From SYIM01 sp044359405 (GTDB lineage: Bacteria; Pseudomonadota; Gammaproteobacteria; Burkholderiales; Burkholderiaceae_E), in the NCBI GenBank assembly GCA_044359405.1, contig JBIKMC010000075.1:1-13101 (forward strand): a DNA stretch of 13,101 nucleotides, read 5' to 3'. The translations under genes and the position numbers were made by a program. Shown in pieces: positions 1 through 6,338 of the stretch (positions within the stretch are counted from its first letter, which is position 1; every line of letters starts with the position of its first letter). The notes beneath the pieces are model-generated. The model was not told where the DNA came from. It saw nothing but the letters and a program-made list of their open reading frames with translations, and did not search any database.

Positions 1-227
1 GCGAACTCGACGATATTTCTGGCTCGGGACAGACTCAGGCAGCGCATGATTTGTGCACCGGTATCCCCAAGCGTAACAAGCACCATCTGACGGTTGACGG
101 GGCCGGACACTACGGTATTTTCAGCGGCCGGCGCTGGCGTGAAGTGATCTATCCGCGTGTGCGCGATTTCGTACGCGCCAATCATCCGGGCCGCGACAAA
201 CCGCGCGCGGCGTCTGCACGCGTGTGA
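1..227 (+). CDS. phaZ: Intracellular polyhydroxyalkanoate (PHB) depolymerase, C-terminal fragment
   Basis: Only the last 74 codons are in the window; the frame opens at base 3 and ends in TGA at 225-227. The visible residues read GSGQTQAAHDLC, then GIPKRNKHHLTVDGAGHYGIF, then GRRWREVIYPRVRDF. This is the typical C-terminal signature of intracellular PHB depolymerases (PHB_depo_C type, alpha/beta hydrolase fold), and the His of GAGHYG is the expected catalytic histidine. The enzyme mobilises stored PHB granules in the cytoplasm by hydrolysing the polyester. Its last four bases (GTGA) overlap the GTG start of the following rnfB, so the two are probably co-transcribed. The lipase box and the catalytic Ser and Asp lie upstream of the window and cannot be checked. 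The family call is fairly secure from the C-terminal block alone; substrate preference (short versus medium chain) is inferred. Confidence 0.8.
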   Translation, partial: ELDDISGSGQTQAAHDLCTGIPKRNKHHLTVDGAGHYGIFSGRRWREVIYPRVRDFVRANHPGRDKPRAASARV

Positions 228-859
228 ATCGCGTCGAAGCCATAGACCTGCTGCTGCCGCAAACCCAGTGCGGCAAGTGTGGCTTCGGCGGCTGCCTTCC
301 CTACGCTCAGGCGCTTGATGAGGACGCAAGCGCCATTAACCGCTGCCCACCTGGTGGCCAGCCGGTCATCGATGCCCTGGCCCGCCTTCTCAACAAGCCC
401 AGTGTCGCGCTTGACCCCGATTGCGGCGAGCACCGCCCGCGACGTATTGCTGCCATTGATGAACGCTGGTGCATTGGCTGCACCCTGTGTATTCAGGCTT
501 GCCCGGTCGATGCCATCATCGGTGCCTCTAAACGAATGCACTCAGTCATTGCCGAACGATGCACCGGCTGCGATCTGTGCGTGGCGCCCTGTCCGGTCGA
601 TTGCATCGAGATGCGCGAGCCTCCAGTCCATCTTGCCGCCTGGACGGCGGACGACGCGCGCGCCGCCCGCGAACGCTTCAGGGCACGTGGCCAGCGCCTG
701 GAGCGCAAACGGATTCATGACGCCAGACGTCATGTGCAAATGGCTGAGCACAAGCTGGCGCAACTGGATACCGAACCGGTCAGCGACGAACGATCACGCA
801 AGCAGGCGATCATCGCAGCCGCTATCGAGCGGGCCCGCGCGCGGGCCCGGACGACATGA
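224..859 (+). CDS. rsxB: RnfB/RsxB-type iron-sulfur electron transport protein, soluble short form
   Basis: A 211-aa protein starting at a GTG that overlaps the phaZ stop (GTGA). Residues 16-41 carry the Fe4 domain typical of RnfB (Cys16, 19, 24, 41 in QCGKCGFGGC...RCPPGG). Two classical 4Fe-4S ferredoxin motifs follow: Cys83/86/89/93 (CIGCTLCIQACP) and Cys113/116/119/123 (CTGCDLCVAPCP). The C-terminal 80 residues are charged, Arg/Ala-rich and probably helical. In Rnf/Rsx complexes RnfB passes electrons through its clusters at the membrane. This protein starts almost at the first cluster and lacks the N-terminal membrane anchor of the E. coli form; no rnfA, C, D, G or E is visible nearby. Such short RsxB proteins are common in Burkholderiales. 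The link to nth recalls the E. coli rsxABCDGE-nth operon. The family call is firm; the electron donor and acceptor are unknown. Confidence 0.9.
   Translation: MNRVEAIDLLLPQTQCGKCGFGGCLPYAQALDEDASAINRCPPGGQPVIDALARLLNKPSVALDPDCGEHRPRRIAAIDERWCIGCTLCIQACPVDAIIGASKRMHSVIAERCTGCDLCVAPCPVDCIEMREPPVHLAAWTADDARAARERFRARGQRLERKRIHDARRHVQMAEHKLAQLDTEPVSDERSRKQAIIAAAIERARARARTT
830..849 (+). repeat. Perfect 20-bp GC palindrome just before nth start
   Basis: The sequence CGGGCCCGCGCGCGGGCCCG equals its own reverse complement over all 20 bases. It lies in the last codons of rnfB (encoding part of the Arg/Ala-rich tail) and ends 6 bp before the nth ATG at 856, where a ribosome binding site would normally sit; no Shine-Dalgarno sequence is visible there. 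In mRNA it could fold into a stable GC hairpin. Whether it has a regulatory role or is a by-product of repeated Arg-Ala codons is not known. Confidence 0.6.
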
Positions 860-1503
860 ACCCCGAGCGTCGCCACAAAATCTTCGAGCGCCTGCGTGCA
901 GCCAATCCGCAGCCAACCACAGAGCTTATCTATACCACCCCATTCGAGTTGCTGGTTGCGGTGCTGCTCTCGGCGCAGGCAACAGACCGCAGCGTCAATC
1001 TGGCCACCCGTGGTCTGTTCGCGGTCGCCAATACACCACAGGCCATGCTGAATCTCGGTCTTGAAAGGCTCGAGAGCTACATCAAGACCATAGGGCTGTA
1101 CAGGTCCAAGGCACGCCATCTCATCGAAACCTGCCGGCGACTGATTGAGCAGCACGGGGGTGAAGTACCGCGCGAGCGAAGCGCGCTCGAGGCGCTCCCC
1201 GGGGTCGGACGCAAAACGGCCAACGTGGTGCTCAATACCGCCTTCGGCGAGTCCACCATCGCGGTCGACACCCATATCTTTCGAGTGGCCAATCGAACCG
1301 GGTTGGCTGCGGGTAAAACGCCGCTGGCCGTGGAGACGCGGCTGCTCAGACTGGTACCCGTCGAGTTCAGACAGGACGCGCATCACTGGATGATTCTGCA
1401 TGGTCGATATGTGTGCAAGGCGCGAAAGCCTGAATGCTGGCAGTGTCTGATTGCCGACCTGTGCGACTACCGTCACAAGACGCTCGCCCCAGCCACGGAA
1501 TGA
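856..1503 (+). CDS. nth: Endonuclease III (DNA glycosylase/AP lyase)
   Basis: A 215-aa protein of the usual Nth length. It removes oxidised pyrimidines from DNA and cleaves the abasic site in base excision repair. The helix-hairpin-helix LPGVGRKTA (114-122) contains catalytic Lys120, and VDTHIFRV contains catalytic Asp138; both numbers match E. coli Nth. The C-terminal 4Fe-4S cluster cysteines are Cys187, 194, 197 and 203 (C-x6-C-x2-C-x5-C), also at E. coli positions. The start ATG overlaps the rnfB stop (ATGA), and there is no clear Shine-Dalgarno sequence, so translation probably depends on coupling to rnfB. A link between rnfB and nth is widely conserved in proteobacteria. The product and start are very secure. 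Confidence 0.97.
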   Translation: MNPERRHKIFERLRAANPQPTTELIYTTPFELLVAVLLSAQATDRSVNLATRGLFAVANTPQAMLNLGLERLESYIKTIGLYRSKARHLIETCRRLIEQHGGEVPRERSALEALPGVGRKTANVVLNTAFGESTIAVDTHIFRVANRTGLAAGKTPLAVETRLLRLVPVEFRQDAHHWMILHGRYVCKARKPECWQCLIADLCDYRHKTLAPATE

Positions 1504-1515
1504 CTGCGCACACGT

Positions 1516-1947
1516 ATGTTCAACCCCAGTCAGGATGAGGTACGGCGCTTTTTCTGCGAGGTCTGGAACCGCCAGAAGGACGCCCAGCCGCTGACACCGC
1601 TGCAGACGCTCGCGGCTGACTGGATCAACCAGCATCCCGAATATCACCACTTGCTCGTCAATGCCGAGGCAGCGGTCTCGCTTCGCTTCGACGCGGACAG
1701 CCCGGTGGGGAATCCCTTTTTGCATCTGGCTATGCACCTGGCTATTGCCGAGCAGCTGTCGATCGACCAGCCGCCCGGTATCCGTGCATGTTTTCAACAA
1801 CTGTCGAAACGTACCGCCTCCGCGCATGAGGCTGCGCATGAGACTATGAAATGCCTCGGTGAGGTTCTGTGGCAGGCGCAACGCACCGGCGGCATTCCAG
1901 ACGGCCAGCAGTACGTCGAATGCCTCAGAAGGCGGGCAAGCGCCTGA
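1516..1947 (+). CDS. DUF1841 family protein of unknown function
   Basis: A 143-aa soluble protein beginning MFNPSQDEVRRFFCEVW and continuing with PLTPLQTLAADWI and HPEYH. This N-terminal pattern is typical of the DUF1841 family found in beta- and gammaproteobacteria. The second half holds a histidine-rich segment around LHLAMHLAIAEQL and HEAAHETMKCLGEVLW, which could bind metal, though no metal site is documented that I know of. It starts 12 bp after the nth stop without an obvious Shine-Dalgarno sequence and is followed after 43 bp by the DUF47 gene, so it probably belongs to the rnfB-nth transcript. No signal peptide or membrane segment is visible. The function is unknown; the family assignment rests on recognised sequence pattern and length. 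Confidence 0.85.
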   Translation: MFNPSQDEVRRFFCEVWNRQKDAQPLTPLQTLAADWINQHPEYHHLLVNAEAAVSLRFDADSPVGNPFLHLAMHLAIAEQLSIDQPPGIRACFQQLSKRTASAHEAAHETMKCLGEVLWQAQRTGGIPDGQQYVECLRRRASA

Positions 1948-1990
1948 TTCTGCTAGATTCGACCCTGCGACCACCATTGAGAAGGAAACC

Positions 1991-2626
1991 ATGTTCGGAC
2001 GACTGATGCCCCGGGAGGGTCGCTTTTTTGACCTGTTCAACCGCCACGCCGATGAGATCATTGCCGGTGGTCAGGCTTTGGCTTCGCTCATGGCCAACTA
2101 TGGTGATGTCGCTGCCCGGCGAGGCCCCGTTGACGATATCGACCAGGCTGAAAAGCGCGCCGACAAAATAACGCATGAGACCATTCGCCTGCTGCATGAA
2201 ACCTTCATCACGCCCTTTGATCGTGAAGACATCCACAAGCTCATTTCCAACATGGATGACATTCTCGATCTGATCCAGGACGTGGCTGAATCGGCCACTC
2301 TCTACGATCTGCAGCGAATCACACCTGAGGCCCAGCAGCTGGCCGAGCTCAACGAAATGTGCTGCATGCGCGTCCAGTCGGCGGTTGCCATGCTGTCGTC
2401 CATGGACAATGCTGAAGCGATTCTTCGTATCTGTCGCGAAATTGATCAGCTGGAGTCCGACGCTGATCGGGTTATGCGTGCTGGCATGTCCAAGCTGTTT
2501 CGCGATGAATCTGACGTGCGACAGCTCATCAAGCTGAAGGCTATCTACGAACTGCTGGAGGCGGTCTCTGACAAATGCGAGGACGTCGCCAATCTCATCG
2601 AAGGCGTGGTTCTCGAAAACGCCTGA
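1991..2626 (+). CDS. DUF47/PhoU-like phosphate transport accessory protein
   Basis: A 211-aa cytoplasmic, all-helical protein. The ATG at 1991 is chosen over an in-frame upstream start at 1859 because GAGAAGGA lies just before it, and the longer version would run back into DUF1841 with non-family sequence. MFGRLMPREGRFFDLF at the N-terminus is typical of DUF47 (YkaA-like). Two internal repeats carry the PhoU-style acidic motif: IDQAEKRADKITHE and IDQLESDADRVMRA, a likely metal-binding pattern. DUF47 genes are very often paired with Pit phosphate carriers and are thought to modulate them; here pit starts 25 bp later. The family is secure; the exact regulatory role is inferred from the pairing. 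Confidence 0.92.
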   Translation: MFGRLMPREGRFFDLFNRHADEIIAGGQALASLMANYGDVAARRGPVDDIDQAEKRADKITHETIRLLHETFITPFDREDIHKLISNMDDILDLIQDVAESATLYDLQRITPEAQQLAELNEMCCMRVQSAVAMLSSMDNAEAILRICREIDQLESDADRVMRAGMSKLFRDESDVRQLIKLKAIYELLEAVSDKCEDVANLIEGVVLENA

Positions 2627-2651
2627 ACACGCGCACTCACATCGGTTTCGA

Positions 2652-3662
2652 ATGTCGACTCTGCAAATCAGCTTTACCGTGTTGGCCATGCTGGTGGTCC
2701 TGGCGCTGCTGTTCGATTTCATGAACGGCTTTCATGATGCGGCCAACTCCATCGCCACCATCGTCTCAACGGGCGTCCTCAAGCCCCACCATGCGGTCAT
2801 CTGGGCGGCCTTTTTCAACTTCATCGCACTGTTCTTTTTTGAGCTGAAGGTGGCAGCCACCGTGGGCAAGGGCATTGTCGACCCATCCGCAGTAGACCAT
2901 GTCGTTATTTTCGGCGCACTCATCGGCGCCCTGGCCTGGAACATCATCACCTGGTGGTTCGGCATTCCTTCCAGTTCATCTCACGCCCTGATCGGCGGCC
3001 TTATGGGAGCGGTTCTCGCCAAGGCTGGTACCGCCCCCCTTCTGGGTAGCGGCATTCTCAAGACGGCGGCCTTCATTTTCCTTTCGCCCGCCCTGGGCTT
3101 TGTACTCGGTTCATTGCTCATGCTGCTGGTCGCACGGGCACTGCGCGGCATAACGCCGCGCTCGAGTGACCGCTGGTTCAGACGCCTGCAATTGGCATCC
3201 TCGGCGCTTTACAGCCTTGGGCACGGCAGCAACGACGCTCAAAAAACCATGGGGATCATCTGGCTGCTGCTGATCGCAGCGGGGGTCACCGCTCAGGGCG
3301 CCAGCGCTCCCCCTTACTGGGTCATCCTGTCGTGCTACGTGGCGATCGGCCTGGGCACGCTCTTCGGCGGCTGGCGCATCGTCAAGACCATGGGGCAACG
3401 CATCACCAAGCTCAAACCTGTGGGCGGCTTCTGCGCCGAAACCGGCGGTGCCATGACGCTGTTTATCGCCTCGGGTTTCGGTATCCCGGTGTCAACCACC
3501 CACACCATCACAGGCTCGATTGTGGGTGTGGGTTCGTCGCATAAGTTCTCCGCGGTTCGCTGGGGTCTGGCTGGAAACATCGTCTGGGCTTGGGTCATCA
3601 CCATACCCGCGTCGGCGCTCATGGCAGCGATTGCCTGGTGGCTGGGTGGCTTTTTTCTCTGA
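2652..3662 (+). CDS. pit: PiT family low-affinity inorganic phosphate transporter
   Basis: A 336-aa integral inner-membrane protein that moves inorganic (metal-complexed) phosphate using the ion gradient. The two inverted family repeats are visible. The first has GFHDAANSIATIVSTG (26-41) and GIPSSSSHALIGG (104-116); the second has GHGSNDAQKTMGI (190-202) and GIPVSTTHTITGS (277-289). Around ten hydrophobic segments are apparent, and the length fits the short Pit type with no large cytoplasmic loop. It lies 25 bp after the DUF47 gene and is surely in the same operon. No Pho box is obvious upstream. Sulfate permeases of the same superfamily exist, but the DUF47 neighbour favours phosphate. Confidence 0.94.
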   Translation: MSTLQISFTVLAMLVVLALLFDFMNGFHDAANSIATIVSTGVLKPHHAVIWAAFFNFIALFFFELKVAATVGKGIVDPSAVDHVVIFGALIGALAWNIITWWFGIPSSSSHALIGGLMGAVLAKAGTAPLLGSGILKTAAFIFLSPALGFVLGSLLMLLVARALRGITPRSSDRWFRRLQLASSALYSLGHGSNDAQKTMGIIWLLLIAAGVTAQGASAPPYWVILSCYVAIGLGTLFGGWRIVKTMGQRITKLKPVGGFCAETGGAMTLFIASGFGIPVSTTHTITGSIVGVGSSHKFSAVRWGLAGNIVWAWVITIPASALMAAIAWWLGGFFL

Positions 3663-3718
3663 CCGACCGCACGCAGCCGCCTGAGCACCTCCACGCAGAC
3701 CGCGAAACAGCCAAAGCG

Positions 3719-3724
3719 TAGAAT
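3719..3724 (+). promoter_or_regulatory. Candidate -10 box for bktB (TAGAAT)
   Basis: TAGAAT, five of six matches to the sigma-70 -10 consensus, lies 36 bp before the bktB ATG in the 98-bp gap after pit. No convincing -35 element is found 16-18 bp upstream, so this is a weak call. A separate promoter is plausible because bktB is functionally unrelated to pit. Confidence 0.35.
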
Positions 3725-3746
3725 CCACGGCATCCGCCAACCCCTC

Positions 3747-3752
3747 AGGGAG
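3747..3752 (+). promoter_or_regulatory. Ribosome binding site deciding the bktB start
   Basis: AGGGAG sits 8 bp before the ATG at 3761. It overlaps the alternative in-frame GTG at 3752, so that GTG cannot be served by it and the ATG is preferred. Starting at the ATG also puts the catalytic cysteine at residue 90, as in C. necator BktB. Confidence 0.75.
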
Positions 3753-3760
3753 TGATTGCC

Positions 3761-4948
3761 ATGACTCGGGAAGTCGTTGTCGTCAGCGCCGTTCGCACGG
3801 CGATCGGAACCTTCGGCGGCAGTCTCAAAGATTGCCCACCCACGCAACTGGCCGCCAACATCGTGCGCGAGGCCTGCTCAAGAGCAGCCCTGGGCACCAA
3901 CGATGTACATCACGTGGTCTTCGGACACGTGGTCAATACCGAGCCACGCGATATGTATCTGGCCCGCGTTGCAACGATTGACGGGGGTCTGTCCATCGAT
4001 ACACCTGCCCTCACCCTGAATCGTCTGTGTGGATCGGGTCTGCAGGCCATCATCAGCGCCGCGCAGACCATTCTGCTGGGCGACGCCGACGTAGCCCTCG
4101 GCGGGGGCGCTGAGGTCATGAGTCGTGGCCCCTATGTCATGCCCGGGGCGCGCTGGGGGCAACGTATGGGCGACGGTCAGATTGTTGACATGATGGTGGG
4201 CGCACTACACGACCCCTTCGGTCGTATTCATATGGGTGTAACTGCCGAAAACGTCGCCAGACAATGGAGTATCACCCGCGAAGACCAGGATGCCCTCGCG
4301 CTTGAAAGTCACCAGCGCGCATCACGGGCCATCCGGAATAATCATTTCGCCGGACAGATCCTTGGCGTCGAACTGAAATCGCGCAAGGGCACCACGGTAT
4401 TCGATACCGATGAGCATGTTCGTCATGACGCCACCATTGACGACATGCGCAAGCTCAAACCGGTATTTGTGAAGGAAAATGGTACGGTCACCGCTGGCAA
4501 TGCCTCTGGTATCAACGACGGGGCTGCTGCCGTGGTTCTGATGGATCGTCGCGTCGCCGAGGCCCGGGGACTGAAGCCCATGGCTCGACTGGTCGCCTAT
4601 GCGCATGCCGGTGTTGATCCATCCGTAATGGGTATAGGCCCGGTACCCGCCTCGCGCAAGGCGCTCGAGCGCGCAGGGCTCAAGGCGCATCAGATGGATG
4701 TCATCGAAGCCAACGAAGCCTTCGCGGCCCAGGCGCTGGCGGTCACGCGTCAGCTGGAACTTGATCCGGCCAAAGTCAACCCCAACGGCTCGGGCATCTC
4801 ACTGGGGCACCCCATAGGCGCAACGGGTGCAGCCATTACCGTCAAGGCCCTGTACGAACTCAAACGTACGGGCGGCCGCTATGGCCTGGTCACCATGTGC
4901 ATCGGCGGCGGGCAAGGTATCGCAGCCATCTTTGAGCGTATGGACTGA
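3761..4948 (+). CDS. bktB: Beta-ketothiolase (acetyl-CoA C-acyltransferase), BktB type
   Basis: A 395-aa type II thiolase. It condenses two acyl-CoAs (acetyl-CoA with acetyl- or propionyl-CoA) to 3-ketoacyl-CoA, or runs in reverse in degradation. The nucleophile is Cys90 in LNRLCGSGLQA, the catalytic histidine is His350 in SLGHPIGATG, and the second cysteine is Cys380 in TMCIGGGQG; all three numbers match C. necator BktB. The N-terminus MTREVVVVSAVRTAIGTFGG and the block DTDEHVRHDATIDDM (around 210-225) are also BktB-like rather than PhaA-like. BktB is best known for making the 3-ketovaleryl-CoA precursor of PHBV; in other species it serves ketone or fatty acid metabolism. It is not next to phaC or phaB here, so the PHA role is inferred. 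The MFS gene starts 16 bp downstream. Confidence 0.9.
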   Translation: MTREVVVVSAVRTAIGTFGGSLKDCPPTQLAANIVREACSRAALGTNDVHHVVFGHVVNTEPRDMYLARVATIDGGLSIDTPALTLNRLCGSGLQAIISAAQTILLGDADVALGGGAEVMSRGPYVMPGARWGQRMGDGQIVDMMVGALHDPFGRIHMGVTAENVARQWSITREDQDALALESHQRASRAIRNNHFAGQILGVELKSRKGTTVFDTDEHVRHDATIDDMRKLKPVFVKENGTVTAGNASGINDGAAAVVLMDRRVAEARGLKPMARLVAYAHAGVDPSVMGIGPVPASRKALERAGLKAHQMDVIEANEAFAAQALAVTRQLELDPAKVNPNGSGISLGHPIGATGAAITVKALYELKRTGGRYGLVTMCIGGGQGIAAIFERMD

Positions 4949-4964
4949 CGTCGCCAAGACACCG

Positions 4965-6227
4965 ATGAGTATGCCCCCGTCTCCCCCCAGTTCGCACGCT
5001 GATCAGGCTTCAGCACCGGCGACCGCCACGCCATCCGGCTACCTGTCGGTGCTGCTGTTTGGTTGCGCCATTTTGCTGATCTCCACGGGGGTGCGCTCAT
5101 CCTTTGGTCTGTTCATGCCCGAGATGGTGCAGGCCCGCGACTGGAGTCGTGAGACCTTTTCGTTCGCCATCGCCATTCAGAACCTCATGTGGGGACTGGG
5201 TGGATCATTCCTGGGGGCCATGGCCGACAAGTACGGTTCCATGCGCACGCTGCTGCTGGGTGCTGCGCTGTACGTCGCGGGTTTTATCGGTATGGCGTTC
5301 GCCGAGACTGGCCTGACACTCACCCTATCGGCTGGCCTGCTCATCGGCGTGGCCATCGGCGGCACCAGCTTTGGCATCATCCTGGCCACACTCGGTCGGG
5401 TTGTTCCTCCCGACAAGCGCAGTCTGGCCTTTGGGATCGGGGTCGCTTCAGGTTCGCTGGGACAGTTTCTGTTTCTGCCGCTGGCTGATTGGCTCATCCG
5501 CCACCAAGGATGGCATAACGCGCTGCTTTGGCATGCCGGTCTGGTGGGTCTGGTGCTGGTGCTGGCCCTGGGCGTCAAAGGTGGCAACACACGCGGAGGC
5601 GGTGCGTCGGTGCGCCTGGGCGAAGCCTTGCGCATGGCGGGCACCGACCGCAATTTTCACCTGCTGTTCTGGGGTTACTTCGTGTGCGGGCTGCAGATCA
5701 TGTTTCTGGCCCTGCACCTGCCCGCTTATCTCATGGACAAGGGACTACCCGCGCAGACGGGGGCCACCGCGATCGCGCTGGTGGGGCTGTTCAACGTAGT
5801 GGGCTCTTTCAGTGCAGGGCTGCTCGGTCAGCGCTACTCCAAGAAGTGGCTGCTGGCGGGCATGTATGTGCTACGGTCTCTCATCTGCGGCGCCTTTCTG
5901 CTTGCACCCCTCAGTGTTCTGTCCGTCTATGTATTCGCCGCGGCGACGGGCCTGCTGTGGCTATCTACCGTACCCGTCACCAACGCCCTGGTGGGGCAGA
6001 TGTATGGGGTTCGCTACCTGGGCCTGCTGGGTGGCGTGGTCTTTTTTGGCCACCAGATCGGCAGCTTTTTGGGCGCCTGGCTGGGAGGGCGTCTATTTGA
6101 CACCATGGGCAACTACGATGCCGCCTGGGCCATTTACATTCTGTTTGGCTTCTTCGCGGCGTTCATGCATGCGCCGATTGACCAGCGCCCTGTCAGAGAG
6201 CGAAGGCCAGAGGCGGCAGCAGCCTGA
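4965..6227 (+). CDS. MFS transporter, 12 transmembrane helices, substrate unknown
   Basis: A 420-aa inner-membrane carrier. The frame is open back to 4827 inside bktB, but the ATG at 4965, 16 bp after the bktB stop, gives a short Pro/Ser-rich leader followed by the first helix. About twelve hydrophobic helices can be counted, from GYLSVLLFGCAILLIS to AIYILFGFFAAFMHA. A motif A-like loop, GAMADKYGSMRTLLLG, lies between helices 2 and 3. The polar central loop (GNTRGGGASVRLGEAL) separates the two six-helix halves. The C-terminus is short and Arg/Glu-rich. The general look is that of the monocarboxylate/oxalate-formate type of MFS proteins, but I cannot assign a substrate. Its position suggests co-transcription with bktB and perhaps carriage of an organic acid; this is inference. 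No strong Shine-Dalgarno sequence precedes the start. Confidence 0.85.
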   Translation: MSMPPSPPSSHADQASAPATATPSGYLSVLLFGCAILLISTGVRSSFGLFMPEMVQARDWSRETFSFAIAIQNLMWGLGGSFLGAMADKYGSMRTLLLGAALYVAGFIGMAFAETGLTLTLSAGLLIGVAIGGTSFGIILATLGRVVPPDKRSLAFGIGVASGSLGQFLFLPLADWLIRHQGWHNALLWHAGLVGLVLVLALGVKGGNTRGGGASVRLGEALRMAGTDRNFHLLFWGYFVCGLQIMFLALHLPAYLMDKGLPAQTGATAIALVGLFNVVGSFSAGLLGQRYSKKWLLAGMYVLRSLICGAFLLAPLSVLSVYVFAAATGLLWLSTVPVTNALVGQMYGVRYLGLLGGVVFFGHQIGSFLGAWLGGRLFDTMGNYDAAWAIYILFGFFAAFMHAPIDQRPVRERRPEAAAA

Positions 6228-6249
6228 GGTCCGGGCTTTGACCCGGGCC
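6228..6249 (+). terminator. GC-rich hairpin after the MFS gene, possible terminator
   Basis: GGTCCGGG and CCCGGGCC form an 8-bp stem (one G-U pair) around the 6-base loop CTTTGA, beginning directly after the MFS stop codon. There is no T-run behind it, so it is not a canonical intrinsic terminator. It lies in the convergent gap to hemL, where transcription from both sides must end. Confidence 0.4.
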
Positions 6250-6317
6250 CCAAACGCCCTAGGGAACCTCCCCGCACGCACCACACACGTTACACGCTCA
6301 GCGATGACCCGCTGCGG

Positions 6318-6338
6318 TGAGCGCCGTCACAGCGCTCA
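6318..6338 (-). terminator. Inverted repeat over the hemL stop codon, weak terminator candidate
   Basis: TGAGCGC and GCGCTCA, separated by 7 bases, form a perfect 7-bp stem that includes the hemL stop codon (6336-6338). No T-tract follows on the minus strand. It might act in ending or stabilising the hemL transcript, but evidence is limited to the symmetry. Confidence 0.25.

Noticed and set aside
279..1064. A 261-codon plus-strand frame overlapping rnfB and nth
   Set aside because: Low-complexity Ala/Arg/Ser/Pro composition and full overlap with two genes that carry all their catalytic or cluster residues.
730..2061. A 443-codon open frame on the minus strand across nth and DUF1841
   Set aside because: It lies antisense to two well-supported genes with clear family motifs, has no recognisable domain, and long antisense frames are expected in GC-rich coding DNA.
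1925..2722. A 265-codon open frame on the minus strand opposite the DUF47 gene
   Set aside because: The DUF47 gene on the plus strand has a ribosome binding site and family motifs; the antisense product resembles nothing and is probably a codon-bias shadow.
4827..4964. Longer start for the MFS gene inside bktB
   Set aside because: The extra residues are the bktB sequence read in another frame; the ATG at 4965 gives a normal MFS N-terminus.
6228..6335. Small gene or RNA in the convergent gap between the MFS gene and hemL
   Set aside because: Only hairpins of doubtful termination strength are visible; no start with a ribosome binding site and no known RNA fold.
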